The notes beneath the pieces were generated by a model. It had not been told where the DNA came from. It did not search any database and saw nothing but the letters and a program-made list of their open reading frames with translations. A stretch of DNA of 64,000 bases from Mangrovibacter plantisponsor (GTDB lineage: Bacteria; Pseudomonadota; Gammaproteobacteria; Enterobacterales; Enterobacteriaceae), in assembly GCF_003182475.1 (NCBI RefSeq), contig NZ_QGTS01000001.1, positions 62,001 to 126,000 on the forward strand, given 5' to 3'. Numbering within the stretch: the stretch's first letter is position 1; every line of letters begins with the position of its first letter. Made by a program: the position numbers and the translations under genes. Below, piece after piece: positions 7,976-15,275 of the stretch.

Positions 7976-8304
7976 ATGAAAACTCTACCTGTTACAACTT
8001 CGCGGGCGGCGAAGCCCTGTCTGTCGCCCGTTGCAGTCTGGCAAATGCTTCTTACACAGCTACTAGAAAAACACTATGGTCTGACCCTGAACGATACGCC
8101 ATTCAGTGATGAAACTGTTATTAAGGAACATATTTATGCTGGTATCACCTTGACTGATGCAGTCAACTTTCTGGTGGATAAGTACGAACTAGTGCGTTTT
8201 ATCGGAATGGATTTTCGTGGTAAGAGCAGACCCCGTATATTTCCGCAGTAGATATTTTGCAAGCAAGGCGTTCTACCGGCTTGCTAAAAAATGACGTGAA
8301 ATAA
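7976..8304 (+). pseudogene. ypjF: Toxin YpjF (CbtA/YeeV family), frameshifted and interrupted
   Basis: CbtA/YpjF toxins inhibit MreB and FtsZ. From ATG 7976 the protein matches YpjF through [11 protein letters not shown], then leaves the family sequence and stops at 8251. The expected C-terminus lies in another frame: RNGFSW[25 protein letters not shown]...DVK, ending with TAA 8302-8304. The family frame would be 330 bases and 329 are present, so one base is missing near 8197-8201. In the restored frame TAA at 8221-8223 replaces the expected Gln codon of FSWQ. Two independent lesions make a functional full-length toxin very unlikely. The 91-residue truncated product could still be made. Confidence 0.85.
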
Positions 8305-8486
8305 ACGCTTAAATACAGAGCAGACTAAAGGAAAGCAAAATGCTAGTCTCACAGACAAAGAGGCTCCTGCTGTAACCTCCCCTCCCCTGCAAAAAACCTT
8401 ACATTTTCTTTTAGGACCAACAATGGGACCAAGTTGCAAATTGAATTGAAGATTAAAACTTATCAAACAATAAGTTACACATCCAA

Positions 8487-8508
8487 TTCAGACTCCGCCA
8501 GCCCACCA
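8487..8508 (+). other. Candidate attachment site resembling the 3' end of ssrA
   Basis: The 22 bases ending GCCAGCCCACCA resemble the tmRNA 3' end (T-arm TTCAACTC, then CCGCCAGCTCCACCA), allowing a few changes. No complete tRNA or tmRNA is present upstream. The site lies after the last gene of a CP4-57-type cassette, an island that uses ssrA in E. coli. It also lies just before a P4-type integrase start, the normal att-int order. It is therefore best read as an island end fused to a second island start. Confidence 0.5.
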
Positions 8509-8541
8509 CTTGTTCTTCCGGATACGTCCGGGGAAATCCTG

Positions 8542-8576
8542 AAAGCCCGCATGGCACAAGCCCTGCGGGCTTTTTT
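8542..8576 (+). terminator. Intrinsic terminator
   Basis: AAAGCCCGCA and TGCGGGCTTT form a perfect 10-bp stem with a 12-base loop, followed by a T run. From memory it resembles the terminator that follows ssrA in E. coli, which supports the att reading upstream. Confidence 0.8.
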
Positions 8577-8620
8577 GTGTCTATCATTGTCCGAGAACAT
8601 CCGGCTAAATCCGGCGATTA

Positions 8621-8674
8621 TTGGTATACGCTTTTAGGTATACGGTAGGATGTATACCTAAAAGCGTATACCAA
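8621..8674. repeat. 23-bp perfect inverted repeat upstream of integrase
   Basis: Two 23-base arms (8621-8643 and 8652-8674) are exact reverse complements around an 8-base spacer. Each arm itself contains GGTATAC/GTATACC words, so there are nested palindromes. The right arm ends 7 bases before the ribosome site of the integrase. The structure could be an operator for integrase autoregulation, an excisionase or arm site, or a hairpin controlling translation. Confidence 0.85.
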
Positions 8675-8694
8675 TTCATGAAGGAGCAGCCACA

Positions 8695-8919
8695 GTGGCA
8701 CGGACAACACGCCCCCTGACCAACACCGAAGTTCTGCGCGCTAAAGCGTTAGAGAAGGATTTAACGCTGCATGATGGCGATGGACTTTTCCTGATAGTAA
8801 AAACAAGCGGGAAAAAGCTCTGGCGTTTCCGTTATCAACGTCCGGCAACAAAGCAGCGAACTATGATGGGGCTCGGTGCCTTTGTAAGCATACCTCTTTT
8901 ACTTCCACACACTTTTTAA
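8695..8919 (+). pseudogene. P4-type integrase, truncated after the arm-binding domain
   Basis: The product starts at GTG 8695, 8 bases after AAGGAG. It reads MARTTRPLTNTEV, LHDGDGLFLIVK, LWRFRYQRP and TKQRTMMGLGAF, the N-terminal DUF4102 part of a P4-family tyrosine recombinase (normally about 400 residues). The match ends at about residue 63 (near base 8883) and is followed by 11 unrelated residues and a stop. The catalytic domain is missing, so the protein cannot recombine DNA. The break point marks a deletion or insertion junction directly before the SOS cassette. Confidence 0.85.
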
Positions 8920-8960
8920 GCTTTCCATACTTTCAACCACCAGCCCCCTACTCAGGCCTT

Positions 8961-10226
8961 TCACCTCACCAACAACAAATCACAATACCTCGTGGTGTAC
9001 CGTGGTGAAAGCATCTCGCGCTTCATCTGCCATTGCGGCTTAATACCCTGCCCGGCAAAATAAAGTGTGCCCTTCCCGCTTTTTGCATTCAACTGATCAA
9101 GTATGTCCATTAACAGCCCGCTGTTTTTGCGGGGCGCGTTTTCGTCGAACAGGTCGAGTTGAGCAACGCCCTGGCTAAAAAAATCACCCAGCATTACTCC
9201 AGCTTTTTGGTACCTGTGCCCTTCTTTCCAGATACGGCTCAGGCATTTTGACGCGGCATTAATAATATCCCTGCTGTCCTGTGTTGGTGTCAGCAGCTTC
9301 ACTGAAGCACTATTGCCGTAATATGGCTCATTCAGGGAAAACGGCGATGTCTTAACGAATGCTGAAATAAAGCGGCAGTGCTGGTGTTCCCCACGCAATT
9401 TCTCCGCTGCGCGCGCAGCGTAATAGCATATGGCCTGCCGCATCTGCTCGTACTCCGTAACGCGATCACCGAAAGAACGAGAACAAACTATCTCCTGCTT
9501 TTCTGGGGCAAACTCATCCAGTTCAAAGCAGGGCTCACCGCGCAGTTCGCGCACTGTGCGCTCCAGAACTACGTTGAAGTGTTTGCGAATAACCCAGGTG
9601 CTTTGTTCTGACAAATCCAGGGCGGTTTTGATGCCCATAGCGTTCAGCTTTCGACTGATACGCCTGCCAACACCCCATACATCTTCCACTGGGACCACGG
9701 CCAGCAACCGCCGCTGGCGGTCAACATTCGACAAATCAACAACGCCCCCCGTTTGCCGCTGCCACTTTTTTGCTGCGTGGTTCGCCAGCTTGGCGAGAGT
9801 CTTCGTCTGCGCAATGCCCACCCCAACAGTAAGGTGAGTGCGCTTCAGCACGGTAGAACGAATTTCTTTGCCAAATTCAGTGAGATCCTTGCAGTTACGG
9901 ACCCCGCTCAGGTCGCAAAATGCTTCATCAATACTATAGATTTCCACGCAGGGGCTCATTTCTTCCAGTGTTGTCATCACCCGGTCAGACATATCAGCGT
10001 ACAGCTCATAATTGCTGCTGAACGCCGTAACACCGTGCCGCCGAAAAGCCTCCTTTTGCCTGAAATAGGGCTCCCCCATCACAACGAACGCCTTCGCTTC
10101 CGCACTGCGGGAAATAACACAGCCATCGTTATTTGAAAGCACAACCACTGGCTTCCCTTTCAGGTCTGGCCTGAATACCGTCTCGCAAGATGCATAGAAG
10201 GAGTTAACATCGCAGAGCGCAAACAT
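8961..10226 (-). CDS. umuC: DNA polymerase V catalytic subunit UmuC (ImpB/RumB type)
   Basis: UmuC is the Y-family polymerase of Pol V (UmuD'2C), which carries out error-prone translesion synthesis in the SOS response. The 421-residue protein has FALCDVNSFYASCE with the first catalytic Asp (residue 6), SNNDGCVISRS, and YSIDEAF with the catalytic D100/E101 pair. It also has VGVGIAQTKTLAK and a beta-clamp motif QLDLF in the C-terminal part. It starts 3 bases after umuD ends. Because the pair sits beside an integrase stub and on the minus strand, it looks like a mobile (plasmid or island) copy rather than the chromosomal one. Confidence 0.93.
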   Translation of the reverse strand: MFALCDVNSFYASCETVFRPDLKGKPVVVLSNNDGCVISRSAEAKAFVVMGEPYFRQKEAFRRHGVTAFSSNYELYADMSDRVMTTLEEMSPCVEIYSIDEAFCDLSGVRNCKDLTEFGKEIRSTVLKRTHLTVGVGIAQTKTLAKLANHAAKKWQRQTGGVVDLSNVDRQRRLLAVVPVEDVWGVGRRISRKLNAMGIKTALDLSEQSTWVIRKHFNVVLERTVRELRGEPCFELDEFAPEKQEIVCSRSFGDRVTEYEQMRQAICYYAARAAEKLRGEHQHCRFISAFVKTSPFSLNEPYYGNSASVKLLTPTQDSRDIINAASKCLSRIWKEGHRYQKAGVMLGDFFSQGVAQLDLFDENAPRKNSGLLMDILDQLNAKSGKGTLYFAGQGIKPQWQMKREMLSPRYTTRYCDLLLVR

Positions 10227-10229
10227 AGC

Positions 10230-10649
10230 TTAGCTCGCCACTTTCACAATAAAGGTCACCACACCAAAGATATCGAGGATCTCTTCACTGCCTGGAACAA
10301 TGGGTGAATAGGCGCTATTCATTGGGTTAAGCTGCACAGTGGGCCGAAGCTGTAGCCGTTTAACAGTAAATTCACCTTCCACTGCGGCTATAACGATGTC
10401 ACCGTGCGCGGCTGTGCGTGAACTGTCTACCACAAGCAAGTCACCGTCGCTAATTCCCCCTTCAACCATTGAGTCGCCACTGGCTTTCACAAAATACGTG
10501 GCGCTCGGGTGCACCACCAGTAACTCATTCAGATCAATACGTTGTTCTATATAGTCTGCCGCTGGAGACGGAAAGCCACATTGAACCATATCGCTAAATA
10601 AAGGGACTGAAACCGCCTGGCGCAGTTCATTTGGTGAATAAAACCGCAT
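10230..10649 (-). CDS. umuD: UmuD, SOS mutagenesis protein with self-cleavage domain
   Basis: The 139-residue protein has the RecA-stimulated cleavage site Cys24-Gly25 (CGFPSPA), nucleophile Ser60 in [10 protein letters not shown] and general base Lys97 in FTVKRLQ. All three are at the E. coli UmuD positions. Cleavage yields UmuD', which activates UmuC. Two LexA boxes (10670-10711) lie directly upstream, so the operon should be damage-inducible. Every residue needed for cleavage is present. Confidence 0.94.
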   Translation of the reverse strand: MRFYSPNELRQAVSVPLFSDMVQCGFPSPAADYIEQRIDLNELLVVHPSATYFVKASGDSMVEGGISDGDLLVVDSSRTAAHGDIVIAAVEGEFTVKRLQLRPTVQLNPMNSAYSPIVPGSEEILDIFGVVTFIVKVAS

Positions 10650-10669
10650 AATAAACTCACTTACGTTGA

Positions 10670-10689
10670 TACTGGTTATGCATACAGTA
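10670..10689. promoter_or_regulatory. LexA box 1 (umuDC side)
   Basis: TACTGG-N8-ACAGTA fits the LexA consensus (TACTGT-N8-ACAGTA) except for one base. It lies 20 bases upstream of the umuD start on the minus strand and shares the intergenic region with a second box. Confidence 0.88.
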
Positions 10690-10691
10690 TA

Positions 10692-10711
10692 TACTGTGAA
10701 AACACACAGTA
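10692..10711. promoter_or_regulatory. LexA box 2 (dinI-like side)
   Basis: TACTGT-N8-ACAGTA is a perfect match in both conserved arms. It ends 15 bases before ATG 10727. Together with box 1 it makes a compact divergent SOS operator controlling both umuDC and the dinI-like gene. Confidence 0.92.
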
Positions 10712-10726
10712 AAGAGGACTTAAAAC

Positions 10727-10969
10727 ATGTTTGTGGAACTCGTTTATGACAAAAGGAATTTTGATGGTTTGCCGGGCGCCAGGGATATCATCCTGGGCGA
10801 GTTAAGCAAAAGAATGCAGCGTATCTTTCCGGATGCAGAAGTTCGGGTTAAACCAATGATGACACTGCCAGCAATCAACACAGACGCCAGCAAGCACGAG
10901 AAAGAACAAATAAGCCGGGTGGTACAGGAAATGTTTGAAGAAGCAGATATGTGGCTTACGGGCGAATAG
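10727..10969 (+). CDS. DinI-family SOS protein
   Basis: The 80-residue protein matches the DinI family, with FVELVYDKR at the N-terminus, [23 protein letters not shown] and a C-terminal helix [12 protein letters not shown]. DinI proteins bind RecA filaments and modulate UmuD and LexA cleavage. It is divergent to umuDC and preceded by LexA box 2 and AAAGAGGA at 10711-10718. The same trio (a small dinI-like gene with a umuDC pair) is the plasmid imp arrangement, where the small gene is impC, although there the genes are co-directional. Confidence 0.88.
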   Translation: MFVELVYDKRNFDGLPGARDIILGELSKRMQRIFPDAEVRVKPMMTLPAINTDASKHEKEQISRVVQEMFEEADMWLTGE

Positions 10970-11178
10970 CAAGCCTGAGTAACATGCCACAGCCGCAGCC
11001 CACCTCTGCCATTACAGGGCTGCGGTACTGGCTTACACGGCAAGCAGCCCCCCCCGCGCTCGGGTGAGTCTTCCTGCTCTTGCATAGCGGTAATCATCTG
11101 CTGGCCTGCACTGAGCATTTCCACATACAGGCAGGCTGTGCAGTACAGATTGCAGCAGGGGTTACTCGCCGGGGGCAA
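10956..11178 (-). pseudogene. Possible small Cys-rich gene disrupted at a G8 tract
   Basis: A frame opening at TTG 11178, overlapping the end of the upstream gene, reads SNPCCNLYCTACLYVEMLSA and QEQEDSPERGG, with a CC-x3-C-x2-C cluster. At an eight-G tract (C8 at 11048-11055 on the plus strand) the frame then runs antisense through dinI. With seven Gs it would instead give AACRVSQYRSPVMAEVGCGC and stop at 10956-10958, next to the end of dinI. The tidy alternative end suggests a real short gene with a +1 slip, or a contingency tract. No family was recognised. Confidence 0.35.
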
Positions 11179-11180
11179 TA

Positions 11181-11492
11181 CTACCGGCGCCTTCCCTTCG
11201 CCACGGAAGCAGTCCAGTTAAAATCACTGACTTCACTCTCCTTCAGTGATTCAGGTTTCTTGCGGCGCACCGGTTTTTTCTTCGTTTTTTCAGCCTGTGC
11301 TTTCTCTTTTTCAAGCTTTACAGACATCACTTGTTGCCGGGCCTCGGCAGTCAGTTCTTTCTCTTTTTTGCCATCCGGCTCTTTGCCGGTGCGTTCACGG
11401 TATTTCTGTATCAACCCTTGCAGCGTTTCCTCAACCACCAGGCGTTCATCGGCATTGAACTGGTCGATAGAAATCATTTTTGTATCTTTCAT
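11181..11492 (-). CDS. Hypothetical basic, helical protein
   Basis: The 103-residue product starts MKDTKMISIDQFNADERLVV. It is predicted mostly helical and very Lys/Arg/Glu-rich (GKKEKELTAEAR, EKEKAQAEKTKKKPVRRKK), ending in a basic tail. It could bind nucleic acid. I use ATG 11492; the frame stays open to 11744, but that extension is hydrophobic, unlike the rest, and lacks a clear ribosome site. I do not recognise the family. It lies with the SOS cassette and is probably accessory. Confidence 0.55.
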   Translation of the reverse strand: MKDTKMISIDQFNADERLVVEETLQGLIQKYRERTGKEPDGKKEKELTAEARQQVMSVKLEKEKAQAEKTKKKPVRRKKPESLKESEVSDFNWTASVAKGRRR

Positions 11493-12213
11493 AGGATAGC
11501 GTCCGTTGGCAAGTATGGCCCTCAGTGTACAGTAATCCCCATAGCGGTAACTGATGCTATCGCAAATAAATTCAAGTAAGTACGCAGGCCTTCCGCCAGA
11601 TAAGTTAGCCCAAGGGTAGAGCAGGACAGGGCTGAAATACCACACCAACAACAGCGTGAGTGGCGGTAAAACTGCGGGTATATTAACAACATCTGAAAAC
11701 AGCGTTATTTCTACCAGAAATACAGGTAAAAAAGAGCCAAACATGGGAAAATAAAGGCGATTAATAACGTAGTGAAAGTATATTAAAACTATTACCTGGA
11801 AATATAATAGCTAGCCAGTAAACCCACACATGCCCGTAATAGAAAAATGTACAGCGTTCATCGCTCTCACCTGAAACACGCCTTTCGAATACATAATTTT
11901 CTCTAACTAACTTGCACTCATCTGATGCAGATTAATACCTTAAAAACCAGATAAAACAACAAAAACCATTAAAAAACAATAAAATATAAAAACGCATTAT
12001 TTATAAAAAATACTATTTACCGATCCATAATAGTGCAATTAACCACATATTCATGTTGCCTCATTTTTTTATAGGCACTACCCACATTTTTCATCATTTA
12101 TATCATGCGTTACCTGTTGCAACATCAGGTCAACGTTATTGTAACGTTTTCCCTAATTCAGGGTGAAAAACTCTGGCCGGGCGAAAACCTGCTGATTCAT
12201 TTATGAGATAACA
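11493..12213. other. A/T-rich intergenic region upstream of the permease operon
   Basis: About 720 bases with no convincing gene. The right half (11900-12100) is very A/T-rich. The last 100 bases carry a 17-bp palindrome (12132-12148) and the leader of the permease gene. This probably marks the junction between the island-like part and the catabolic part. Confidence 0.5.
12132..12148. promoter_or_regulatory. 17-bp palindrome, candidate operator
   Basis: AACGTTA-TTG-TAACGTT has perfect 7-base arms and ends 65 bases before ATG 12214. Size and symmetry fit a dimeric repressor site. No regulator gene is adjacent, so the protein is unknown. Confidence 0.5.
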
Positions 12214-13620
12214 ATGATGACAAATAAACCTGTAGACAGTGCCAGTACCACAACCATTGAGTTAAGCACTATTCAGCCTATTCCACTCAATGAGCGCCAC
12301 GGTAAACCACAGAATCTGTTTACCATCTGGTTTGGTTCTAACATCATGCTGCTCACGGTAATCACCGGGGCACTGGCTGTCAGTATCTTCCATTTATCGT
12401 TTTTGTGGGCAACCGTTGCAGTATTGATTGGCAACCTTGCCGGTGGTTTGTTTATGGCACTCCACTCTGCACAGGGGCCGCAGTTAGGCGTGCCGCAAAT
12501 GGTGCAAACCCGTGGTCAGTTCGGCTCATATGGTTCTGTGCTGGTCGTGGCACTGGTTGTCATCATGTATATCGGCTTTCTGGCCTCTAATTTAGTGCTG
12601 GGCGGCCAGTCTCTGCATGCCATCTATGCGCCCGTGTCCATCAATATGGGGATTATCGTTTCCGCACTGCTGAGCCTGGTTGCCTGCGCATTTGGCTACA
12701 ACCTGATCCACGCCTATACCAAAGTGATGTCGTGGGTTTCAGGTTTTATCCTGGTCGCCGCCTTTGTGTGGATAATTTTTGTCACCGGGTTACCGGCCAA
12801 TTTTCTGGCACGCGGTGATTTCAATTTGAGTGGTTTCCTGGGTGCCGTTTCTATTGCCGCATTATGGCAGCTGGCTTATGCCCCATATGTCTCTGATTAC
12901 TCGCGCTATATGCCGAAAGATATCAGTGAAAAAAGTGTCTTCTGGTGCAGCTACCTGGGGTGTGTGCTGGGCTCCCTGTTCCCCATGATCCTCGGTATTC
13001 TGGTTTCTGTCTGTATTGGCGATGGCGATTTAATCAACGGCATTGTCAATATGACAGGCGGGCTGTCGTCAACCGTTATCATCGTGTTTGCTGTTGGTAT
13101 TGCCGCAACTAATGCCATGAACCTGTACTGCGGTGTGCTGTGTACACTCACACTGGGCCAGACTTTTTTCCCTAAATGGTCCCCCCTTTCTGGTGCACGC
13201 ATTGCCGTATCCATTGTGACTGTGCTCATTGAAGTTTTAATTGCTATCTATGGGCAGGAAAACTTCCTGGTCAATTACACCAACTTTATTCTGATGCTGC
13301 TCTATGTACTGGTGCCATGGACTGCCATTAACCTGGTGGATTACTACCTGGTCGCACACGGTAATTATGATGTTGCCTCGTTTTTCCGCCGGGATGGCGG
13401 CATTTATGGCTACTTCAATTCAAAAGCTATTTTCTGCTACCTGCTGGGCATTATTGTTGAAGTCCCATTTATGTCTACGGCCATTTATACCGGCCCGGCA
13501 GCCACAATGTTAGGTGGCGCAGATATTTCCTGGATAATCGGCCTGGCGGTAGTGTCACCGGTTTATTACCTGCTGTGCCGCACTCAGCCTGCCGTACAAG
13601 TATCATCCGTTAAATCCTGA
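12214..13620 (+). CDS. NCS1-family permease (cytosine/purine type)
   Basis: This 468-residue inner-membrane protein has 12 predicted membrane segments and belongs to the nucleobase-cation symport-1 family. Typical text is FGSNIMLLTVITGAL in segment 1, GPQLGVPQMVQTRGQFG between segments 2 and 3, and YAPYVSDYSRYMP in the middle. NCS1 carriers import nucleobases, hydantoins, hydroxymethylpyrimidine or similar N-heterocycles. GAGATAACA precedes the tandem ATG at 12214/12217. The next gene is 11 nt away, so permease, alcohol dehydrogenase and aldehyde dehydrogenase form one operon. The substrate is probably a nitrogen-containing compound with an oxidisable hydroxyl group, which is inference. Confidence 0.8.
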   Translation: MMTNKPVDSASTTTIELSTIQPIPLNERHGKPQNLFTIWFGSNIMLLTVITGALAVSIFHLSFLWATVAVLIGNLAGGLFMALHSAQGPQLGVPQMVQTRGQFGSYGSVLVVALVVIMYIGFLASNLVLGGQSLHAIYAPVSINMGIIVSALLSLVACAFGYNLIHAYTKVMSWVSGFILVAAFVWIIFVTGLPANFLARGDFNLSGFLGAVSIAALWQLAYAPYVSDYSRYMPKDISEKSVFWCSYLGCVLGSLFPMILGILVSVCIGDGDLINGIVNMTGGLSSTVIIVFAVGIAATNAMNLYCGVLCTLTLGQTFFPKWSPLSGARIAVSIVTVLIEVLIAIYGQENFLVNYTNFILMLLYVLVPWTAINLVDYYLVAHGNYDVASFFRRDGGIYGYFNSKAIFCYLLGIIVEVPFMSTAIYTGPAATMLGGADISWIIGLAVVSPVYYLLCRTQPAVQVSSVKS

Positions 13621-13631
13621 GAGAGCCAGCA

Positions 13632-15275
13632 ATGACTAAAAGCGAATTTGATTACATCATTATTGGCGGTGGCTCTGCAGGTTCAGTACTTGCCGCACGG
13701 CTTTCAGAGCACAGCGAGTTGAGTGTTTGCCTGGTTGAAGCGGGCAGCAACGATGCCACGCCACGCATCCAGACACCGGCCGGAACCATCACGCTGTATA
13801 AGAGCCAGAAATACAGCTGGAATTACTACTCCACACCACAAAAGAGGCTGGGTGGCCGGCAAATTCATGTTCCGCGCGGGAAAGCGCTGGGTGGTTCATC
13901 ATCCATGAACAGCATGATTTATATCAGAGGGTTACCCTCAGATTATGACCGCTGGGAACAGAAAGGTTGCCCAGGCTGGGGCTGGCAGGATGTTCTGCCC
14001 TGGTTTAAGCGCTCAGAGAAAAATCTGCTCAATCAGTCTCCCGAATACCACGGGTTTAATGGCGAATTACTGGTTGATAAACCGCGGGACACCAACCCGG
14101 TGTCTGCTCTGTTTGTCTCTGCAGGTGTGCGGGCGGGCTTGCCGGAAAATAGTGATTTTAACGGCGCATCACAGCCCGGTGTTGGTATCTATAATGTGAC
14201 CCAGAAAGATGGCAAACGGTTATCAAGCTACCGCGCATTTCTGCACCCCTGCCTGAGCCGCCCCAACCTGACAGTCATAACGGGCTGCACAGTAGATACA
14301 TTGATTCTCAAAGGAAAAGCTGTTGCTGGTGTCAAAGTCATTTTGCCAGGAAGTGATGCGCCAACTGAGCTGATGTGCCGCCGTGAAGTGGTGCTGTGTG
14401 CCGGTTCTATTGGTTCCCCACATATTCTCATGAAATCGGGTATTGGCCCGCGTGCGTCACTGGAGCCTGCCGGTGTTGCCGTTGCCCACGACCTCCCGGG
14501 GGTTGGGCAAAATTTGCAGGATCACCTGGATGGCCTGGTTACAGTACGAACCCGCAATCCGTTAACGCTCGGCTTCTCACTGGCGGCATGGAAACCTATT
14601 CTCACCTCGCCATTCCGCTATCTGTTCCGGCGCAAAGGCTGGCTGACCACCAACTACGTCGAAGCCGGTGGGTTTGCCTCTACCCGCTTCACCAACCATC
14701 ACCCGGATATCCAGTTCCACTTTGTGCCGGGTTACCGCAGCCACCGAGGTCGCCTGTTTGAATGGGGGCATGGTTATGCCATTCATACCTGTGTTCTGCG
14801 CCCGAAATCTGTCGGTGCGCTGCGCCTTACGCCGGAAAAACAGCCTGAAATTGATTTTAACTTCCTTGCAGATCCATCCGATGCCAGCGTGCTGGTCGAA
14901 GGGATAAAAGCCGCCAGAAATATCCTTGCCCAGCCTGAGTTTTCCGCATTTTGCGGCAAGGAGATGCTGCCCGGTAAACAGATACAGACGGATGAGCAAC
15001 TGCTGCAGTACGTGAAAGAAAACTGTGCCACCGTATTCCACCCGGTTGGCACCTGCAAAATGGGAAATGATGCCATGAGTGTCGTTTCCCCTGAAACACT
15101 CAGGGTGTATGGCATTGCTAATTTGCGGGTTGCCGACGCATCTATTATGCCGGACCTTATCAGCGGCAATACCAATGCGCCTTCAATCATGATTGGCGAG
15201 CGCGCCGCACATATGATCCTTAACGCAACCACAGCACCGCAAGATGTCGCCCACGAGGAGCAAGCGTATGCATGA
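13632..15275 (+). CDS. GMC-family FAD-dependent alcohol dehydrogenase (choline dehydrogenase-like)
   Basis: The 547-residue protein opens with DYIIIGGGSAGSVLAARLSE, the ADP-binding fold for FAD. It has the GMC signature HVPRGKALGGSSSMNSMIYI and catalytic His in VFHPVGTCKMG. The C-terminal SGNTNAPSIMIGERAA completes the family pattern. GMC enzymes oxidise primary alcohols (choline, pyridoxine, sugar alcohols) to aldehydes. The overlapping aldehyde dehydrogenase would complete the oxidation to an acid. BetA is the closest textbook name, but the transporter is not a BCCT choline carrier and there is no betI, so I do not call it betA. Confidence 0.85.
   Translation: MTKSEFDYIIIGGGSAGSVLAARLSEHSELSVCLVEAGSNDATPRIQTPAGTITLYKSQKYSWNYYSTPQKRLGGRQIHVPRGKALGGSSSMNSMIYIRGLPSDYDRWEQKGCPGWGWQDVLPWFKRSEKNLLNQSPEYHGFNGELLVDKPRDTNPVSALFVSAGVRAGLPENSDFNGASQPGVGIYNVTQKDGKRLSSYRAFLHPCLSRPNLTVITGCTVDTLILKGKAVAGVKVILPGSDAPTELMCRREVVLCAGSIGSPHILMKSGIGPRASLEPAGVAVAHDLPGVGQNLQDHLDGLVTVRTRNPLTLGFSLAAWKPILTSPFRYLFRRKGWLTTNYVEAGGFASTRFTNHHPDIQFHFVPGYRSHRGRLFEWGHGYAIHTCVLRPKSVGALRLTPEKQPEIDFNFLADPSDASVLVEGIKAARNILAQPEFSAFCGKEMLPGKQIQTDEQLLQYVKENCATVFHPVGTCKMGNDAMSVVSPETLRVYGIANLRVADASIMPDLISGNTNAPSIMIGERAAHMILNATTAPQDVAHEEQAYA

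Larger units (their letters stand above)
8305..8694. other. Island junction region
   Basis: These 390 bases hold no convincing gene. They contain a tmRNA-tail-like att candidate (8487-8508), a strong terminator (8542-8576) and a long perfect inverted repeat (8621-8674), all directly upstream of the integrase stub. Confidence 0.6.

Noticed and set aside
8487-8508. A complete tRNA or tmRNA gene at the att site
   Set aside because: Only a 3'-end-like stretch ending CCACCA is present; the upstream 60 bases do not fold into the rest of a tRNA.
8434-8637. 67-residue frame over the att region
   Set aside because: It overlaps the att candidate and the terminator hairpin and has no recognisable sequence.
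10744-11178. 144-residue minus-strand frame across the dinI-like gene
   Set aside because: Its second half is antisense to a clear DinI-family gene with a LexA box. Only the first part, to the G8 tract, looks coding, and it is listed as a possible broken gene ending near 10956.
11493-11744. N-terminal extension of the basic hypothetical protein (hydrophobic 84 residues)
   Set aside because: The composition changes sharply from the rest of the protein, and there is no convincing ribosome site. ATG 11492 is preferred.
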